A stretch of DNA of 64,000 nt from Metallyticus violacea (lineage: Eukaryota; Arthropoda; Insecta; Mantodea; Metallyticidae), in NCBI GenBank assembly GCA_030762175.1, contig CM060834.1, positions 25,532,001-25,596,000 of the forward strand, in the 5' to 3' direction. Position 1 is the stretch's first letter; each line of letters begins with the position of its first letter. Shown here piece by piece: positions 1 to 11,625 of the stretch. The notes below the pieces were generated by a model. That model was not told the origin of the DNA. It worked only from the letters and a program-made list of their open reading frames with translations, and did not search any database. Position numbers and translations under genes: made by a program.

Positions 1-339
1 GAGATCACATGATGTAATATATTCCATTCTAGCTATGTTTAATCTATGTAGCTTTTGTACCGACTTTGTTTTTTAACCACTAAGCGATTTTCTGTATATG
101 CCTTCTGCCCTGCATGAACTCATATATTATAACCACCTATTTCTTTAAATTCCGGATTAAAAAGCTGAAGGACACGTGTTTGAGAGTGAATAAAATATAA
201 ACAGCAATTTTTATTTTACTATTTGTATGCAGTACGGAGCGAGATGTTAGTAATATGGGAAACAGGTTCTCTTCGCACAGACGCTTTGTTGTCTGTAGCA
301 TCATGTCGGGGAATGAGATGAACATTGATTGCAAAACGC

Positions 340-700
340 ATTGTTGTTAATAAGTTTATTGGCGCGGGAGGGCGTAAAAAAGTCCGAATTTTGCAAAGAT
401 TAAGGGTACAGTTTGGGGATAAAACTCGAGTCTATCAGTGGCACAAACATTTCACAGAAGGACGATAAACTTATGAAAATGAAGGACGCGCGGAACAAAA
501 ACGAATAGTCGAGATATTTGGGACCTTGTGGAGTTTGAACGACGTTCGACGGTCTCGGAAATCGCTTCTGAGGCTTGAATAAATCATGGAAATGTTCAAT
601 CCATCATTTTAGGTGACTTGGATTGCCGAAAAACCTCGTAAAAGAAATTCTTGAATCAAAAAGATGCACTTAAGGGATTATCAGAGATTTTGGCTCAATA
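340..700 (+). pseudogene. mariner transposase relic, N-terminal part
   Basis: Conceptual translation gives VRILQRLRVQFGDKTRVYQW then HKHFTEGR, the end of the HTH_48 DNA-binding domain of mariner transposases (pattern: (F/Y)xWHxxFxEGR). Stops follow at once, and the remainder is only faintly mariner-like. No catalytic domain is seen. Confidence 0.55.
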
Positions 701-739
701 TCGGGATCAAGAAGAAATCTTTCGGCATTAAATCCTAGC

Positions 740-2110
740 ATGCGATAATCCTGAGCACACCCACACTCCTGAATCGAAGCAAGCGAGCATGGAATGCAGG
801 AAAAGGGAGAAATTTCTTTCTTTTGTGAAGAACTTATTAACAGCTCGATACTCCATTTTGAACATGTCACAATCTTCTACACATAGCCTTCTTTATGCAA
901 CTATACCTGGACAACAGAACACAGTGGATGGAAATAATAATTGCAGTTATTTACTTAACAGATAAGGTATGACGCCAGATAAGGCTTTTGTGAAGGCGAT
1001 AATCCTTATCGGCGAGGCCAGAAACTTATGAATCTACCCTCGTATCACATTTTTCGTGTTGTCCCTTGTTCGCGAAGAAAAAAAAAATAGTTGCCATGAC
1101 TTATGACTTATCCTTCATATATCATGTCACTGTTTTTTAAAGCCATAGTTATGGTTATGGTTATTACAGCTCTTCTGTCATTAAAGACCAATTTTCTTAA
1201 GAGTACATATGATTAACAATGAGTGAAAAAAGTACGACTTTATATTATAAACAGAAAAGTATTATTATTTATTAATTTGACGTCAGAGGGATCTGGAGAT
1301 CTTTGTATCAGATGAAGAAGCTTAGATGATTACTCGATCTAACGTAGACTAGATTTCCTATATGTTTAAGAACCAAATGAAGTGGCTGCCTCAGTGAGAA
1401 AACTAAACCAGTCGGGAATGGAATCCGAGCCCGCCGCTAAACAACGGTAGTGACATTTAGTCTCTTAAAATGTGATGGTTATAGAGTAGTATTTAAAAGA
1501 AGAAATAAGCTATATACTTATCCATTAATTGTTCCCGACAACTTTTAGTTTTCATTTTGTTTATTAAAATAATAAATATTAAATGAAGGTGCATGTTTAA
1601 GCAATACAAAGTGGCAATCCTGAGGAAATGAAAATTACTTTCCAGCTCAAAGCACAAACATAATTTATAACGTATTTAAAGTACAATGCTAGCAAACAAA
1701 AATAATAGTTCACTGCAAAAATTATGGTGTGATGTCAGGCGCATGTGCAAAGGGGGGCCCAACCTACAAGGAACTGATTTATGTGCAAGCTATCCCCCTC
1801 CTTTCGCTGTTACCTTACGGTTTGGAGCTTCCGTGTCAAATATTTGCAGCCCTCCGCGATGAATATTTAATTTTCAATTAGAGACTTTTGCTACATTCAA
1901 TAGACAAGGGGACAGGTTTCAAATTTCTCAGAAACTTAAATCTAAGCCCAAGAGGACAATAGATGAGAAGCAAGGCTTAATGATGTATTTTGTTCTAAAT
2001 ATATATACAAAATAAAGTTCTTTTGAAGTAGCTCTTTCTACTGTTTTACTAGTACATGATAGAATGAGAAATAAGAGGATGGATTGATTGAAAATCGCCC
2101 ATAGGGTTTA
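740..2110. other. no recognisable gene
   Basis: AT-rich intergenic DNA with short homopolymer runs. I see no coding similarity or strong repeat structure here. Confidence 0.5.
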
Positions 2111-2121
2111 TTTGTTATAAA

Positions 2122-2290
2122 TATACGAGGGTTTTCATATTTTATTGACTTAACCCATTCTCGTAACATTGATGTTCTTTCTTAAAGAAGTCCCCTTTGA
2201 TGCAATGCATCTATCCCAGCGTTACTACCATCTTCAAAGACATGTTGGAGATTTGTTGACAGTTCCTTCAAAATTACCTCTGCAGCATTC
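2122..2290 (-). pseudogene. mariner-type element, 3' terminus
   Basis: On the minus strand a decayed frame (AAEVILKELSTNLQHVFEDG, then REWVKSIKYENPRI) resembles the C-terminal tail of a mariner transposase and runs to a terminus TACGAGGG (2124-2131 on the plus strand). The same TACGAGGG start occurs at 14000. Only the 3' end is present. Confidence 0.4.
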
Positions 2291-2429
2291 ACCTCTACTT
2301 CTGATGATGGAAAATAATGCCTCCCGCTAAGGTCTGTCTTCAATTTGGGTCTAAAGGGAAGGCGAGGGACACTTCTCTTAAATTAGTTGTAGATTCAAGG
2401 CACTTCTTTAAATTACTCGATGACAGAAA

Positions 2430-2480
2430 ACAAACAAACAAACAAACAAACAAACAAAACAAAAAACAAAAAATCAAAAG
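2430..2480 (+). repeat. (CAAA)n simple repeat running into an A-rich tract
   Basis: Tandem acaa/caaa units are followed by an A-rich stretch to about 2500. The short open frames here are translations of this low-complexity DNA. Confidence 0.85.
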
Positions 2481-2787
2481 AAAAAAAAAATCAAAATTCC
2501 GAAGCAGAGAGTAGGCGATGGATGAGCTCTACATATATTGAACGTATTTGTGTACATAAACAAATACAGTTATATGAGGCATGCTCGCGTAAACTCTCGG
2601 ATGGTCCGCACTGTATTCATTGCCCATATAATTTTGATAATTTATATTTATTTCCATTATTAGATAAAGGTTAGTATATTGTTTCTTATTATATAATTAT
2701 ATAACAATTTATTCACAATTTTCTATGCATTGAACTCTATTTAAACATTATAATGGCACTCACATGGTTCAAAATTATGTTTTGAAA

Positions 2788-2905
2788 TATTGAACCTCAA
2801 GCCTGAAAGAAGAGGCCTCTGAGCAAAATTTGTCGGTCGTTTCACGCCAGAAATTGAATGGGACACTGATGACCTGAGATGTTAAAGAGTGTCCTTAAAA
2901 AAGAG
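2788..2905 (+). mobile_element. tRNA-derived SINE (family B), 3' fragment
   Basis: The sequence AACCTCAAGCCTGAAAGA through GAGGCCTCTGAGCAAA to GATGACCTGAGATGTTAAAG matches, in direct orientation, the 3' half of the complete SINE on the minus strand at 55851-56140. The tRNA-like head is absent, so this is a 5'-truncated copy. Confidence 0.7.
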
Positions 2906-4073
2906 AGGAAAAAAAAAAGAAGGAAAGAAATACTAAGTGTGTTCAAAAGTGATTAATAAATATAAATATTTGTATTATTCTGTTTCTATTTATATTACAA
3001 TAATAATGTAATTTAAATTATTTAGCAAATGTAATTGCTAAATCTAAGAGCTTTGTTCCTTCATTCATTTCTTCATCAATTCTTTGGTGGTCACATTCTT
3101 ACTTCACCTTATCTCTGTTTTTCATTCAAGACTTTGGAGTCTTCTGTTTTCCATCATTTTTAACAGCTGATGTATATGTCACCTTTTCTTTCAGTTTACC
3201 AAAAGTGACAAATTCCTTGTTTGCTCCTGTTTATTTTAATGCCCATATTTCCAGTTTTCATCACTAAAAGTGAGAAAGAGTTTGTTTTTAGATTTGTATA
3301 AAAGATTCGTGTTCAAATATTCAATTTCACTTTTCTTTGCTACTTATTATTTTTCCCGTTTCAATTATATTCAGTTGCCATACTTACCTCTAAAATGCTA
3401 CATAATAAGCATATTTAAACAAATTAAATGCTTTTTTTAATTCATAGCTTACATATTTCTCGATTCTGCATATGTAAATGTATTTTTTTTCTCAAAAATT
3501 ACTTTAAATTCGTATTTATATTCTACCAACAAATTGCTCAACACTTGTTACTGTCTTGTAATACCACCGCCTGATCAATTGTGAAAAGTAAACGACGCAG
3601 AAATAATTTTAACAGCAATTTTCAGTTTTGCACGCGGCAAATGGATGAAATATCACTACATAACAATTCTTTCGGAATATAAAATCTCTTTGGATTCAAG
3701 TTTTAAGATTGCAGTGTTTTCAGATACATTTATTACAACACATTTTATAAATATAATAAATTTGTTACTTCAGCAACTTAAGGGATTAATTTCAAATGCT
3801 ATGTTTTGTTGTTAAGTGATAATGGTTTTCAGAAAAACATAGAAATATTCTGTCTCTAAGTCTAATACCTGGTTTTATATCTTTGGCTAATTTTACGTAC
3901 ATTTTTCAGTTAAGTTACTTTTATAACTATATCGCCTTAATTTTTCGCATACATTCACATTTAATCCAAGGTTATATGTAAAAGACCCACAACAATGCGC
4001 AACCTTTATCGGCAGTTTTTTCAATATTTCATTCCTTTTAGTGTCCCCAATAGCACTTTTTGCTTTTTTGTGT
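2906..4073. other. AT-rich, nothing recognised
   Basis: No open frame of note and no similarity recognised on either strand. Confidence 0.5.
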
Positions 4074-4340
4074 GTGTTTAACGTCCGTTTTTACTACTGA
4101 GGTACCACAGGCGGTGAACATTGATGATATGACATGAAATAATAAATTGGGAAAGGATTTTTGTAAAAATGGAAACGTTCCAGGCCTATGTTTAGGGTAC
4201 CTCCCCAGCATTTGCCATTTATGAGGACTGAGGAAAACCTGGAAAAAACCTCATCACGGAAGACGGTCCTGGCGGGATTTGAACCTCAGACCTACCACTC
4301 ACGAGGCCGCGTCTTAACGACCGCGACTACCCATGGCGGT
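4074..4340 (-). mobile_element. tRNA-derived SINE (family A), near full length
   Basis: On the minus strand the tRNA-like head GTCGTTAAGACGCGGCCTCG leads to a B-box-like GAGGTTCAAATCCCGCC. A body with CAGGTTTTCCTCAGTCCTC follows, then a conserved 3' end, CACCGCCTGTGGTACCTCAG then CGTTAAACAC. The same structure recurs at 32678, 34596, 41415, 51528 and 62243, with a 3' fragment at 15258. The 137-residue open frame over it is a SINE translation. Confidence 0.85.
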
Positions 4341-4887
4341 TTGTATTTGCTTGCATTGACCTTCTACATGTTCCACCATGATATATTTTGCTATCCGTTT
4401 CCTAGCAAATGCCTTAATACATTACTTTCAGCTGGGTTATTTCGTTATAAGAAAAACACTTTCTTCCTTTTTGTCGTAGTTTTTTGTCCCGCCTTGTACG
4501 GTTGCGTGTTTGCCAGAATTTTCTCCTCGCTGCAACAAGATGGTGGCCTTCCCATGTCACACAAAGAAATAGGGAACAAGATTAATATGCGAACAGCGTG
4601 ATGTGTCGAATTAATCGAAGCGTGCAGAAATGGCAGTTAATAATATAGGATCCAGTGACGGCCCTATATCCCGATGCTCACTTATCACAGTTGTTGCGTA
4701 CAGAGGATTGATGACCTGCTTACAGTTGCTAATTAAACGAGTACACTTCTGTTTTAGTAATTATTAAACATAATTATCTTTTCACTCTTCCTGTTTTTAA
4801 AACAAGGGAAACAAACCTAAAGAGTACAGATTAATTGTCAATATATTTGAAATATGATTTTTGAACACAAGCCATGTGTCAGATAGG

Positions 4888-4955
4888 AAAAATTCGAGGT
4901 CCCGGTCTTGCTGAGGCTTTTACCAACTGAGCTACCGTGACCATTTCAAATAAAT
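4888..4955 (-). repeat. tRNA-like SINE head fragment
   Basis: The reverse complement reads GTCACGGTAGCTCAGTTGGT, a near-perfect tRNA A box, followed by AAAAGCCTCAGCAAGACC and a degenerate B box (GACCTCGAATTTTT). It cannot fold as a functional tRNA, so it is most likely the head of a decayed SINE. Confidence 0.45.
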
Positions 4956-5320
4956 TAACTCTGACAGTGTGGTTAATTCTAAGGTATTCAGGGTATAAGG
5001 ACCAGATGGGGGAGATTCGCGGCTTAATATAATGTTTTTCTATAGTTAGCTGATAAAGAACATTTACTCAGCAATATTTTGTCGGTCAGCTATTATAACT
5101 TTACATAGTTATGTAATGTGAGTGGCTAAACTCAGATTGAGCACATTAATTTCTTAATCTGTAATCAAGCAGATCTTTCTATTATTTGAGTGGGATAAAT
5201 TACATTTTACTTTTTTAAGGTATAATTATTACCATGACAAATGTGACCAATAAGGTCTTATAAAGTGAATGGTAATATTATTTTGACTTAGTTAATAATT
5301 CAGCTTGATATCAGATCGTA

Positions 5321-6235
5321 ATGAAAAGAGAAGGGGCAGCTGCATTAAAGAAAGTGGAAGCTGTTCTATGTATAAATGATCTCTACTTATCTATCCAAGA
5401 TGTAGGAAATGATATTCTATTTGCAGGTGACACAAGCATATTGATAAATGGAAATAGCCTCAATGATTGTGGCATTAAACTAGATCTGGTTCCGAGTTAT
5501 TTGTATGTATGGCTCAAAGCAAACAAATTGTCTCTAAATCTAGATAAAACAAATGTTCTAAATTGATCACTCATAGATCTGCAGATCCACAATTACAGAT
5601 AGGATATTATAACAGTGTACTTCTACAAACCAAATATTTAAAATTCCTTGTTTTAATAATTGATAACCATCTGAATTGGATATATTACATTGATCTTATC
5701 ATCCCTAAGCTTAGCAGTGCATGCTATGCAATACGTACCTTAGTAATGTAGGAGTCAATTAAGACTTTAAAACTAGTTTACTATGCTTATTTCAACTCAA
5801 TAATGAATGAAAAAAATGAAAAAATAATGAATACGGTCTAATATTTTGGGGAAATTCAGTTAAAAGTGAAAAGTGAATAATCGCTGGTGCACGTAGCTGA
5901 CATTCATGCAGAAACCTTTAGGCAATTTGAAATTTTAACTCTTCCTTGTAAATATATACTTACTCTCATTAACTTTTATGCACGAAAAAAGAAAAATTTG
6001 TTCAAAATGAAAATATGCACGACAAGAATACTAGACAAAACCAAACCTACAATGACTAGCTTCAACACTTTCATGCAATCAAAAAAGGAGTTTATTACGA
6101 ATGCATTTAAGTACAAAATGCTCTTCCCTCTGGCTTAGAAGCCTTAACAAGCAATGATAATTCCTTCAAACCCGCTCTTAGAAAATACCTATGTAAAAAG
6201 ATCCATTATTCTGGATATATATGAGTGACAAATTA
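5321..6235 (+). pseudogene. non-LTR retrotransposon (Jockey/CR1-like) reverse transcriptase relic
   Basis: The frame opens with INDLYLSIQDVGNDILFAGD, the palm region around the RT catalytic motif. It continues WLKANKLSLNLDKTNVLN, then in shifted frames YLKFLVLIIDNHLNWIYYID, IPKLSSACYAIRTL and FRQFEILTLPCKYILTLINF up to the C-terminal tail. The usual FADD is FAGD (codons 5420-5431), so the second catalytic Asp is Gly. There are also several stops and frameshifts. The N-terminal endonuclease and fingers are absent, which fits 5' truncation. Clade is inferred from the order of motifs. Confidence 0.85.
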
Positions 6236-6539
6236 TACTGAGATAAAAACACTGCAATACTTTTATATAAATGTATATGTAAACATGTATATAATAAAAT
6301 TAGTGTGCTTAAGTGACTTATCTATTTCTGATTCTCTCTCTTTGTTGTTTGGTTGTGTTATTCAGGTGTTATTTTTCATTTTTATTGCAACTATTTATGT
6401 TGATGTAGACAATATTTGTAGATTGTGTGTTACTGTGGTAATTCGACATGACAAGTTCTATGTTCGTAGGCCTCAGTGAATGATTGCAAACTCACTGAAT
6501 GCTCCAGGAACTTAAAAAAAAAAAAAACAAACAAACAGT

Positions 6540-6935
6540 ACAAAGATCTAATAAGTCGGACATATTGTTAAAGCCAAGTTGGCACAAGCGCGCCTCATGT
6601 GTAAACGATCGTGCAGAAAGGTGAACGCACTCCATGGGAAATCTGAAAAATGTTTGCCAGTCTATCCACAGTTGTTCGTCGATCTTCTCGAACAATAATG
6701 GCAGCTGTGTCGAGCATGGCTTCGTTCACTGCAATGGTTGGAGCACATGAACCGCTCTGTTTGTTGTTAAAACATGGCCCTCTTAAACTCTTTGAACCAC
6801 CAAAGTGCGAATGATTGTGGCAGAACACTATCGGCATATGCTTGCTGTGACATTGAAAATGCTTCCCTACCGGATTTCTGCAGACGGAAGCAAAATTTCA
6901 GAATAGCTTACTGTTCGTTAGGAAGCAACTCCATT
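6540..6935 (-). pseudogene. mariner transposase relic, HTH domain
   Basis: Minus-strand translation from about 6935 downwards gives MELLPNEQ, a stop, then ILKFCFRLQKSGREAFSMSQ, QAYADSVLPQSFALWWFKEF, and NEAMLDTAAIIVREDRRTTV with DRLANIFQISHG. This is the paired HTH architecture of mariner transposases (HTH_48 followed by the second helix-turn-helix before a CARWVP-like block, here RRACANLAL). The frame is interrupted and the DD34D catalytic domain is missing. Confidence 0.8.
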
Positions 6936-6939
6936 TTAC

Positions 6940-8860
6940 GCAGCCGACAGCTAACACTTGCTCTTTGCTGACGACCTGTATTAAACCTCAAGCGTGTACG
7001 CGTTTCCAATTTTTTCCACCAATCAATGAGTTCTGTTCTTCTCACGAAATTTTATTTCACCACCGAGTATCCGTTGTGTGACGAGGAAAAAAAAAATGTT
7101 TTTCACTGTTGACTAGCGCTCGTACGTGAAATTATGTATCTTGCATTTTGGGGTTATAACAATGTGAGAATCTCCATCCTTTAAATGGATCTTGGCATTT
7201 CATGGACACTTACGGAACTTTTAAGAACTATTAATTAGCTTTTAAATTATTTGATCAAGCAACATTTTTAATTAAATTGTGACTGCAAAGACAGTAGTGG
7301 CTACTATTCCTATTGCGTTAAGATTAATAAAGCACTGAGCCTACTTTTGTTTTATGTATACCGTTGTCTTACTGACGATTTTAATTTTTAAGGACAAGAA
7401 AAACTGCATTTAATCACATCTTTATACACCGAGGGGAAATTAATGCCATCCTACAAGAAATTTTTGTCACAAAAGTCAAATTAATGTGGCATGGCTTATT
7501 CGTATACACTTTGATAAATTAATCTCGTTGGCACTAAAGTAGATTGTCTACCGTGCAAAGACTTGAATGGCGACCTTGTTAAGGGCTGACGTCTGTGAAA
7601 TTTTAGCTGATGAAAGTTTAGTAGTATTTCACAAACAATGCTCTTTTGAAGGTACTTTACAGTTTTAAAGTTCAAGAATTGAAGGGATCCCAAAAGAGAG
7701 AAGTGACGTAGAGAAAAAATAACGGAACTAAAAAGAAAGCAATAAAGAGGTGGAACAGAAGGTAGACAAATATTCGTTTTAGCTGATGTAAAGTATCATT
7801 AAATAAAGGAAAGACACGGGGTTTTCGAGTAATTATACGTTTTAATAGAAATTCACCGTTCGCTTCGCTTTGTAAACATATTTCGGGAACGGATAGTCAA
7901 TTTGCTTCGATCGAAGGTTCTGAGCCACTTGCATTTGAAGATACAGTGCAAAAGTGACACAAGGACCATCTCTGAGAACGCGTATCCTTCTAAAAAGAAC
8001 AACTTTTATAAGTCCACAAGCTGATTATCCCAGTTAAACAAGTTAATTATCATATATAGATTCTGAAGAATTCGTAGTATAATATGCATCTCTGTTTAAT
8101 TTTTAAAACACAAACTGTTCAAAATGACTAATTGTAATTCTTTGTACTGATTCTATAATCTAAGAGAGAACATGTCAAAGTTACAAGTGACATTTTCTAA
8201 ATTTTACAACATAAGCAAACTCTACCCATCTCTATTACCTTTTAACTTTTTACACCTCAAATCATTATGAAGACATTTTTACTACAAAATTATTTAGTAT
8301 AACAAATCGCTGCCAAAATACGATGATCAGGGAGAAAAAAAATATCAATAAGAAGGCTCTATGTATCATATGATGGTAGTGGGTTGCAAGTGACATTCAG
8401 AATTTTGTTACATTTTATTTCAGGTTTTAGAGGGAAATAATTACAAAAATAACATTAATAATTAGCAAGAATATAATGTTATTAAGGGCAAAAGTACAAA
8501 AATGTATTATTAAACATGTACAAGAATACCAAACTTAATATTTTCTCCTCACAACTGACACGAAGAGTTTATTTTGGATTCTTATAAGGGGTTTAACTTG
8601 ACGTATCATAAAACACACTGTGATCCCCAGAAGGGAAACGCAACATGGACAGGTTTTTTTATTTTTGTCAGCCAATAAACGGTTGATCTTTCAAACGAAG
8701 CACAGATTGCTGTGTATCAACCACTGATTTTCCTCTCTTTAAAACTTCAATAACCCTCCACCTTCTAATGGTGAGTTAAGTTATTTTAATATCTATTTGA
8801 GATGGATGAGATTGAGATAGTTTAAGTATTATACGTTTTAAAATGTCGCTCTTATTTAAT
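6940..8860. other. intergenic, nothing recognised
   Basis: AT-rich DNA with short unrelated open frames. No domain or repeat relationship is recognised. Confidence 0.45.
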
Positions 8861-8869
8861 GTTAAAAGT

Positions 8870-9295
8870 GAATCAGCAACATTCTTAAAATCAAAGAAAT
8901 CGCTCGACTTCCATTGGAACAACATGAAAAGTATTTATAGCTATAGCTTAATTTAAAATCCCGTGTAAATCTTGGGGAATGAAGGCCTTACCTTATTTTC
9001 TTATTTTCTCTATGATAGTAAAACACCTGTCGCAATTCACGAAGCTATAGCCACTTACTAAAATTTTCTATGATATAAATATTTTCCCTTAAAAACTAAT
9101 ATTATCATGGCATGCCACTTAAAACACCGGATGACAGCATAGCGTAGCATTTAGAACTACGCTATCTATTAACGAGGATTTGAACCAATTCATCCTTGTA
9201 CAGACAGAATACGACTAGGAATATGCAACTGCACACATTAAACTTACTTTTGAAATAAAACGCTTAAATTTAAAAATGACACTTAGAATCAATCA
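8870..9295 (-). repeat. unknown interspersed repeat, copy 1
   Basis: The reverse complement aligns along its length with 18430-18840. Shared landmarks include GTTCTAAATG, TTTTTAAGGGAAAATATT, CATTCCCCAAGATTTACA, AGCTATAAATACTTT and GTTCCAATGGA. A B-box-like GGTTCAAATCC lies inside, so a tRNA-related origin is possible. No coding capacity is seen. Confidence 0.7.
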
Positions 9296-9459
9296 GGTAA
9301 CAAAAAACAATGAATAAAAACAAAGCAATTATAAATATATCGCTTTAGCGACACTTTTGAGTGCAGTGTGGTCTTAATGAAGGAGTTAAACATGATGTTC
9401 AGCATTCAGCTGTTATGGAGCTGCGATCAAATATGCTAGAGTGAACTCGAGAGGAGAGG

Positions 9460-9720
9460 GGGTTGGCCGAGTGGTTAAGACTGCTTGCCTCCCACCAAGG
9501 CGACCTGGGTTCAGTCCCAGGGGCTGTAAGTGGGATTTGAGGAGGTAAGTGGGATTTGAGGAGGATAAAGCGACACCTGGGTAGATTTTCTCCGGTTCCC
9601 CTGCCATTCATTCCGCCGTTGTTGCAACTTCACCCTTATCTGCCGATTTCTTAGTTCTTGATAATTAATCAGAATTCGCTTAACTTCCAACTAACGCCGT
9701 CCCCGCGGGTCATATCAAGA
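9460..9720 (+). mobile_element. tRNA-Ser/Leu-type SINE head with body (family C)
   Basis: GGTTGGCCGAGTGGTTAAGA (class II tRNA A-box region) is followed by GACCTGGGTTCAGTCCCAGG (B box). The spacing and the long non-tRNA body show a SINE and not a tRNA gene. The body contains an exact 19-bp tandem duplication at 9526-9544 and 9545-9563. The 3' boundary is uncertain. Confidence 0.7.
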
Positions 9721-9744
9721 TCGACGACAAACTCTTTTCAAATT

Positions 9745-9762
9745 TGGCGCCCAACGTGGGGC
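9745..9762 (+). other. LTR-retroelement primer-binding site (tRNA-Lys)
   Basis: TGGCGCCCAACGTGGGGC is an exact 18-base complement of the 3' end of tRNA-Lys(CUU) including CCA, the primer used by gypsy-type elements. It follows TTTTCAAAT, which could be an LTR edge. No gag-pol frame follows, so this is at most the 5' remnant of an LTR element. Confidence 0.55.
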
Positions 9763-9769
9763 CACATAG

Positions 9770-10675
9770 TCGACACATCAACTAAAAAGCACTTTAAAAC
9801 GTTACAGAAGTAAATTAGTTTTCAAGGAGAGTATATGTAAAAGTGAGGTAAAAATAATTGGAAATGGGTCGAAGAGGAGATCAGGAATCTACCCTTACCT
9901 TCTGGTTAACGGATTGAATGAATATGCTTGCTTAGAATTTCTATAGCTAAGTAAATATGTCCTGAGCGAAGTAGTATCCACTGCAATCATAGCGACGCAT
10001 ATACATCGCATATTTTTCAGTAGGCTGCTCTATGTGCATTACTTTTCCATGTACCAGTAAAAAGTAGTTAAATTTATATTATTTTTCCCCTTGTGCCAGT
10101 TGCACTCTAGAATATTCCATTAGTCCACATTTCTTCGTTCGCTTTTTAGCGATGATCATGTGAGCGTACTGACCTAATTTTAAATGTTCTCTGATTGGCT
10201 ACTATAGGCCCTCTCAATATGCACTTTGGTCTCAGCCAGCAGTTCGATTCATATCGTCGCTTGTCTCGTCTCTATCTGAACTCGCATAGCGCTAGGGTGG
10301 TAGGTTAGAAGTTCCAAAGGGGGGGAAAGTTTTGGTATAACTATTAAAAATTGGAAATGGAGCTTCTTCCCTACTTTTATGAACCCATGTTTGCTTTTGT
10401 TATTTATTTCATATAGGGTATATTTTATTTTAATTTGATTTGTTCGAAATGTAAATTGTATGTAACACTATTGCCTGCTTTCAAGGAAATATTTTTAAAA
10501 ATTGTAAAGGTAATTACGAGCTGTATGAGACTAATATTGCCACTAAAATTATATTGCTGATTTTCGCATAATTGGTGTTGTAAAATGCTGGCTGCCAATG
10601 GGCGAGAGTATATTTGCCGGAAGAGTAGTTTTTAGAATGTAGGCATTTCGGTTGTATTCATGAAAATATTTTGGA
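9770..10675. other. intergenic, nothing recognised
   Basis: No coding or repeat similarity is recognised, apart from the possibility that its first part is LTR-element leader. Confidence 0.4.
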
Positions 10676-10679
10676 AACA

Positions 10680-11625
10680 TTTATTCAAATCTCCATTGGA
10701 TCTTCCCTACTAGGCACCAAAAATGATGAGGTTGTTAACCAGCAGAAATCTTGACTATTAAGAGGGGATTGACCTAAAGCAAAATTTTAAAAACCGCTCT
10801 AGCGGCTGCAATTGTTGTTTTTCTCAACGAAATTCAAAATTAAATAAGAAAAACAGCGTAATCAGACTATTAGAAGTGGGGTTTACCTGAAACCCAAAAT
10901 CTAAAAATCGCTCTAGCGACATCAATGTTTTGTTTTTTCACTTCGTGTACACCATTTAAATAAAATAAGAAAAACAGTTGCTGAAAATCAGGGGAAGCAG
11001 ACCATTAGGGAAGAGGGAATAACCCGAAAACCGAAATTGAAAGAGTGGGTGCTAATCAAAAGCGAAAACTGAAAAATCATCTAGCGGCAGCAATTTTTGT
11101 TTTTGCTCAACGAAACTCGGTATATGCCATTGAAATAAAATAGTAAAATTAATTTCCGAAAAACAGCAAAAGCTTTACTTTTAGAAGTGGGGGTTAACCT
11201 GAAACCCAAAATTTAAAAATAGCTCTAGCAGTAGCAGGATTTGTTTTTTCGCAACGAAAAAATGTATATACAATTTAAATGAAATAAGAAAAAAGGTTTC
11301 TGAAAATCGGACCATTAGGAGTATACAGAAAACCGACATTTAAAGACGGGGGGAGCGGTTAACCAAAAGCGAAAATTTAAAAATTGCTCTAGCGGCCACT
11401 ACTTTTGTTTTATCTAAATTAAACCGATATTTTATTGAAATAAAACAAGAAAAATAATTTTTGAAAATGAGTGAAATTAGACTATTAAAAGGGAGCCTTT
11501 ACCTGAAAATCAAAATTTAAAAAACGCTCTAGCGGCACTAATTTCTCTACTCTAGGACTTTGTAATACCCTTCACAAATTCAACTTGCTGAGGAATTCGC
11601 TTAGTTTATGCAGCTGCTGTGTGAA
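10680..11625 (+). mobile_element. array-bearing non-autonomous element, copy 1 (Helitron/HINE-like?)
   Basis: The left flank TATTCAAATCTCC...CCTACTAGGCACC is shared with 45168-45205. It is followed by about six degenerate tandem units of 113-166 bp. Each unit carries CGCTCTAGCGGC, then a T-rich stretch, CAACGAAA, ATAAAATAAGAAAAA and ACCATTAGGA (starts near 10794, 10907, 11073, 11221, 11384 and 11526). The right end, GAGGAATTCGCTTAGTTTAT, precedes a short hairpin ATGCAG-CTG-CTGTGT. Internal tandem arrays plus a 3' hairpin recall HINE/DINE-1 elements. That class assignment is inference. Confidence 0.6.

Noticed and set aside
4188..4601. 137-codon plus-strand frame as a protein
   Set aside because: Its first half is antisense translation of the SINE at 4074-4340, and the rest has no similarity.
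9460..9520. Possible tRNA-Ser/Leu gene
   Set aside because: A and B boxes are good but the acceptor stem and variable arm do not close, and a repeated non-tRNA body follows. It is a SINE head.
10745..11550. CRISPR-like array
   Set aside because: Units are long (113-166 bp) and degenerate throughout, without constant repeats and unique spacers, in an animal genome. It is a decayed tandem array inside a transposable element.
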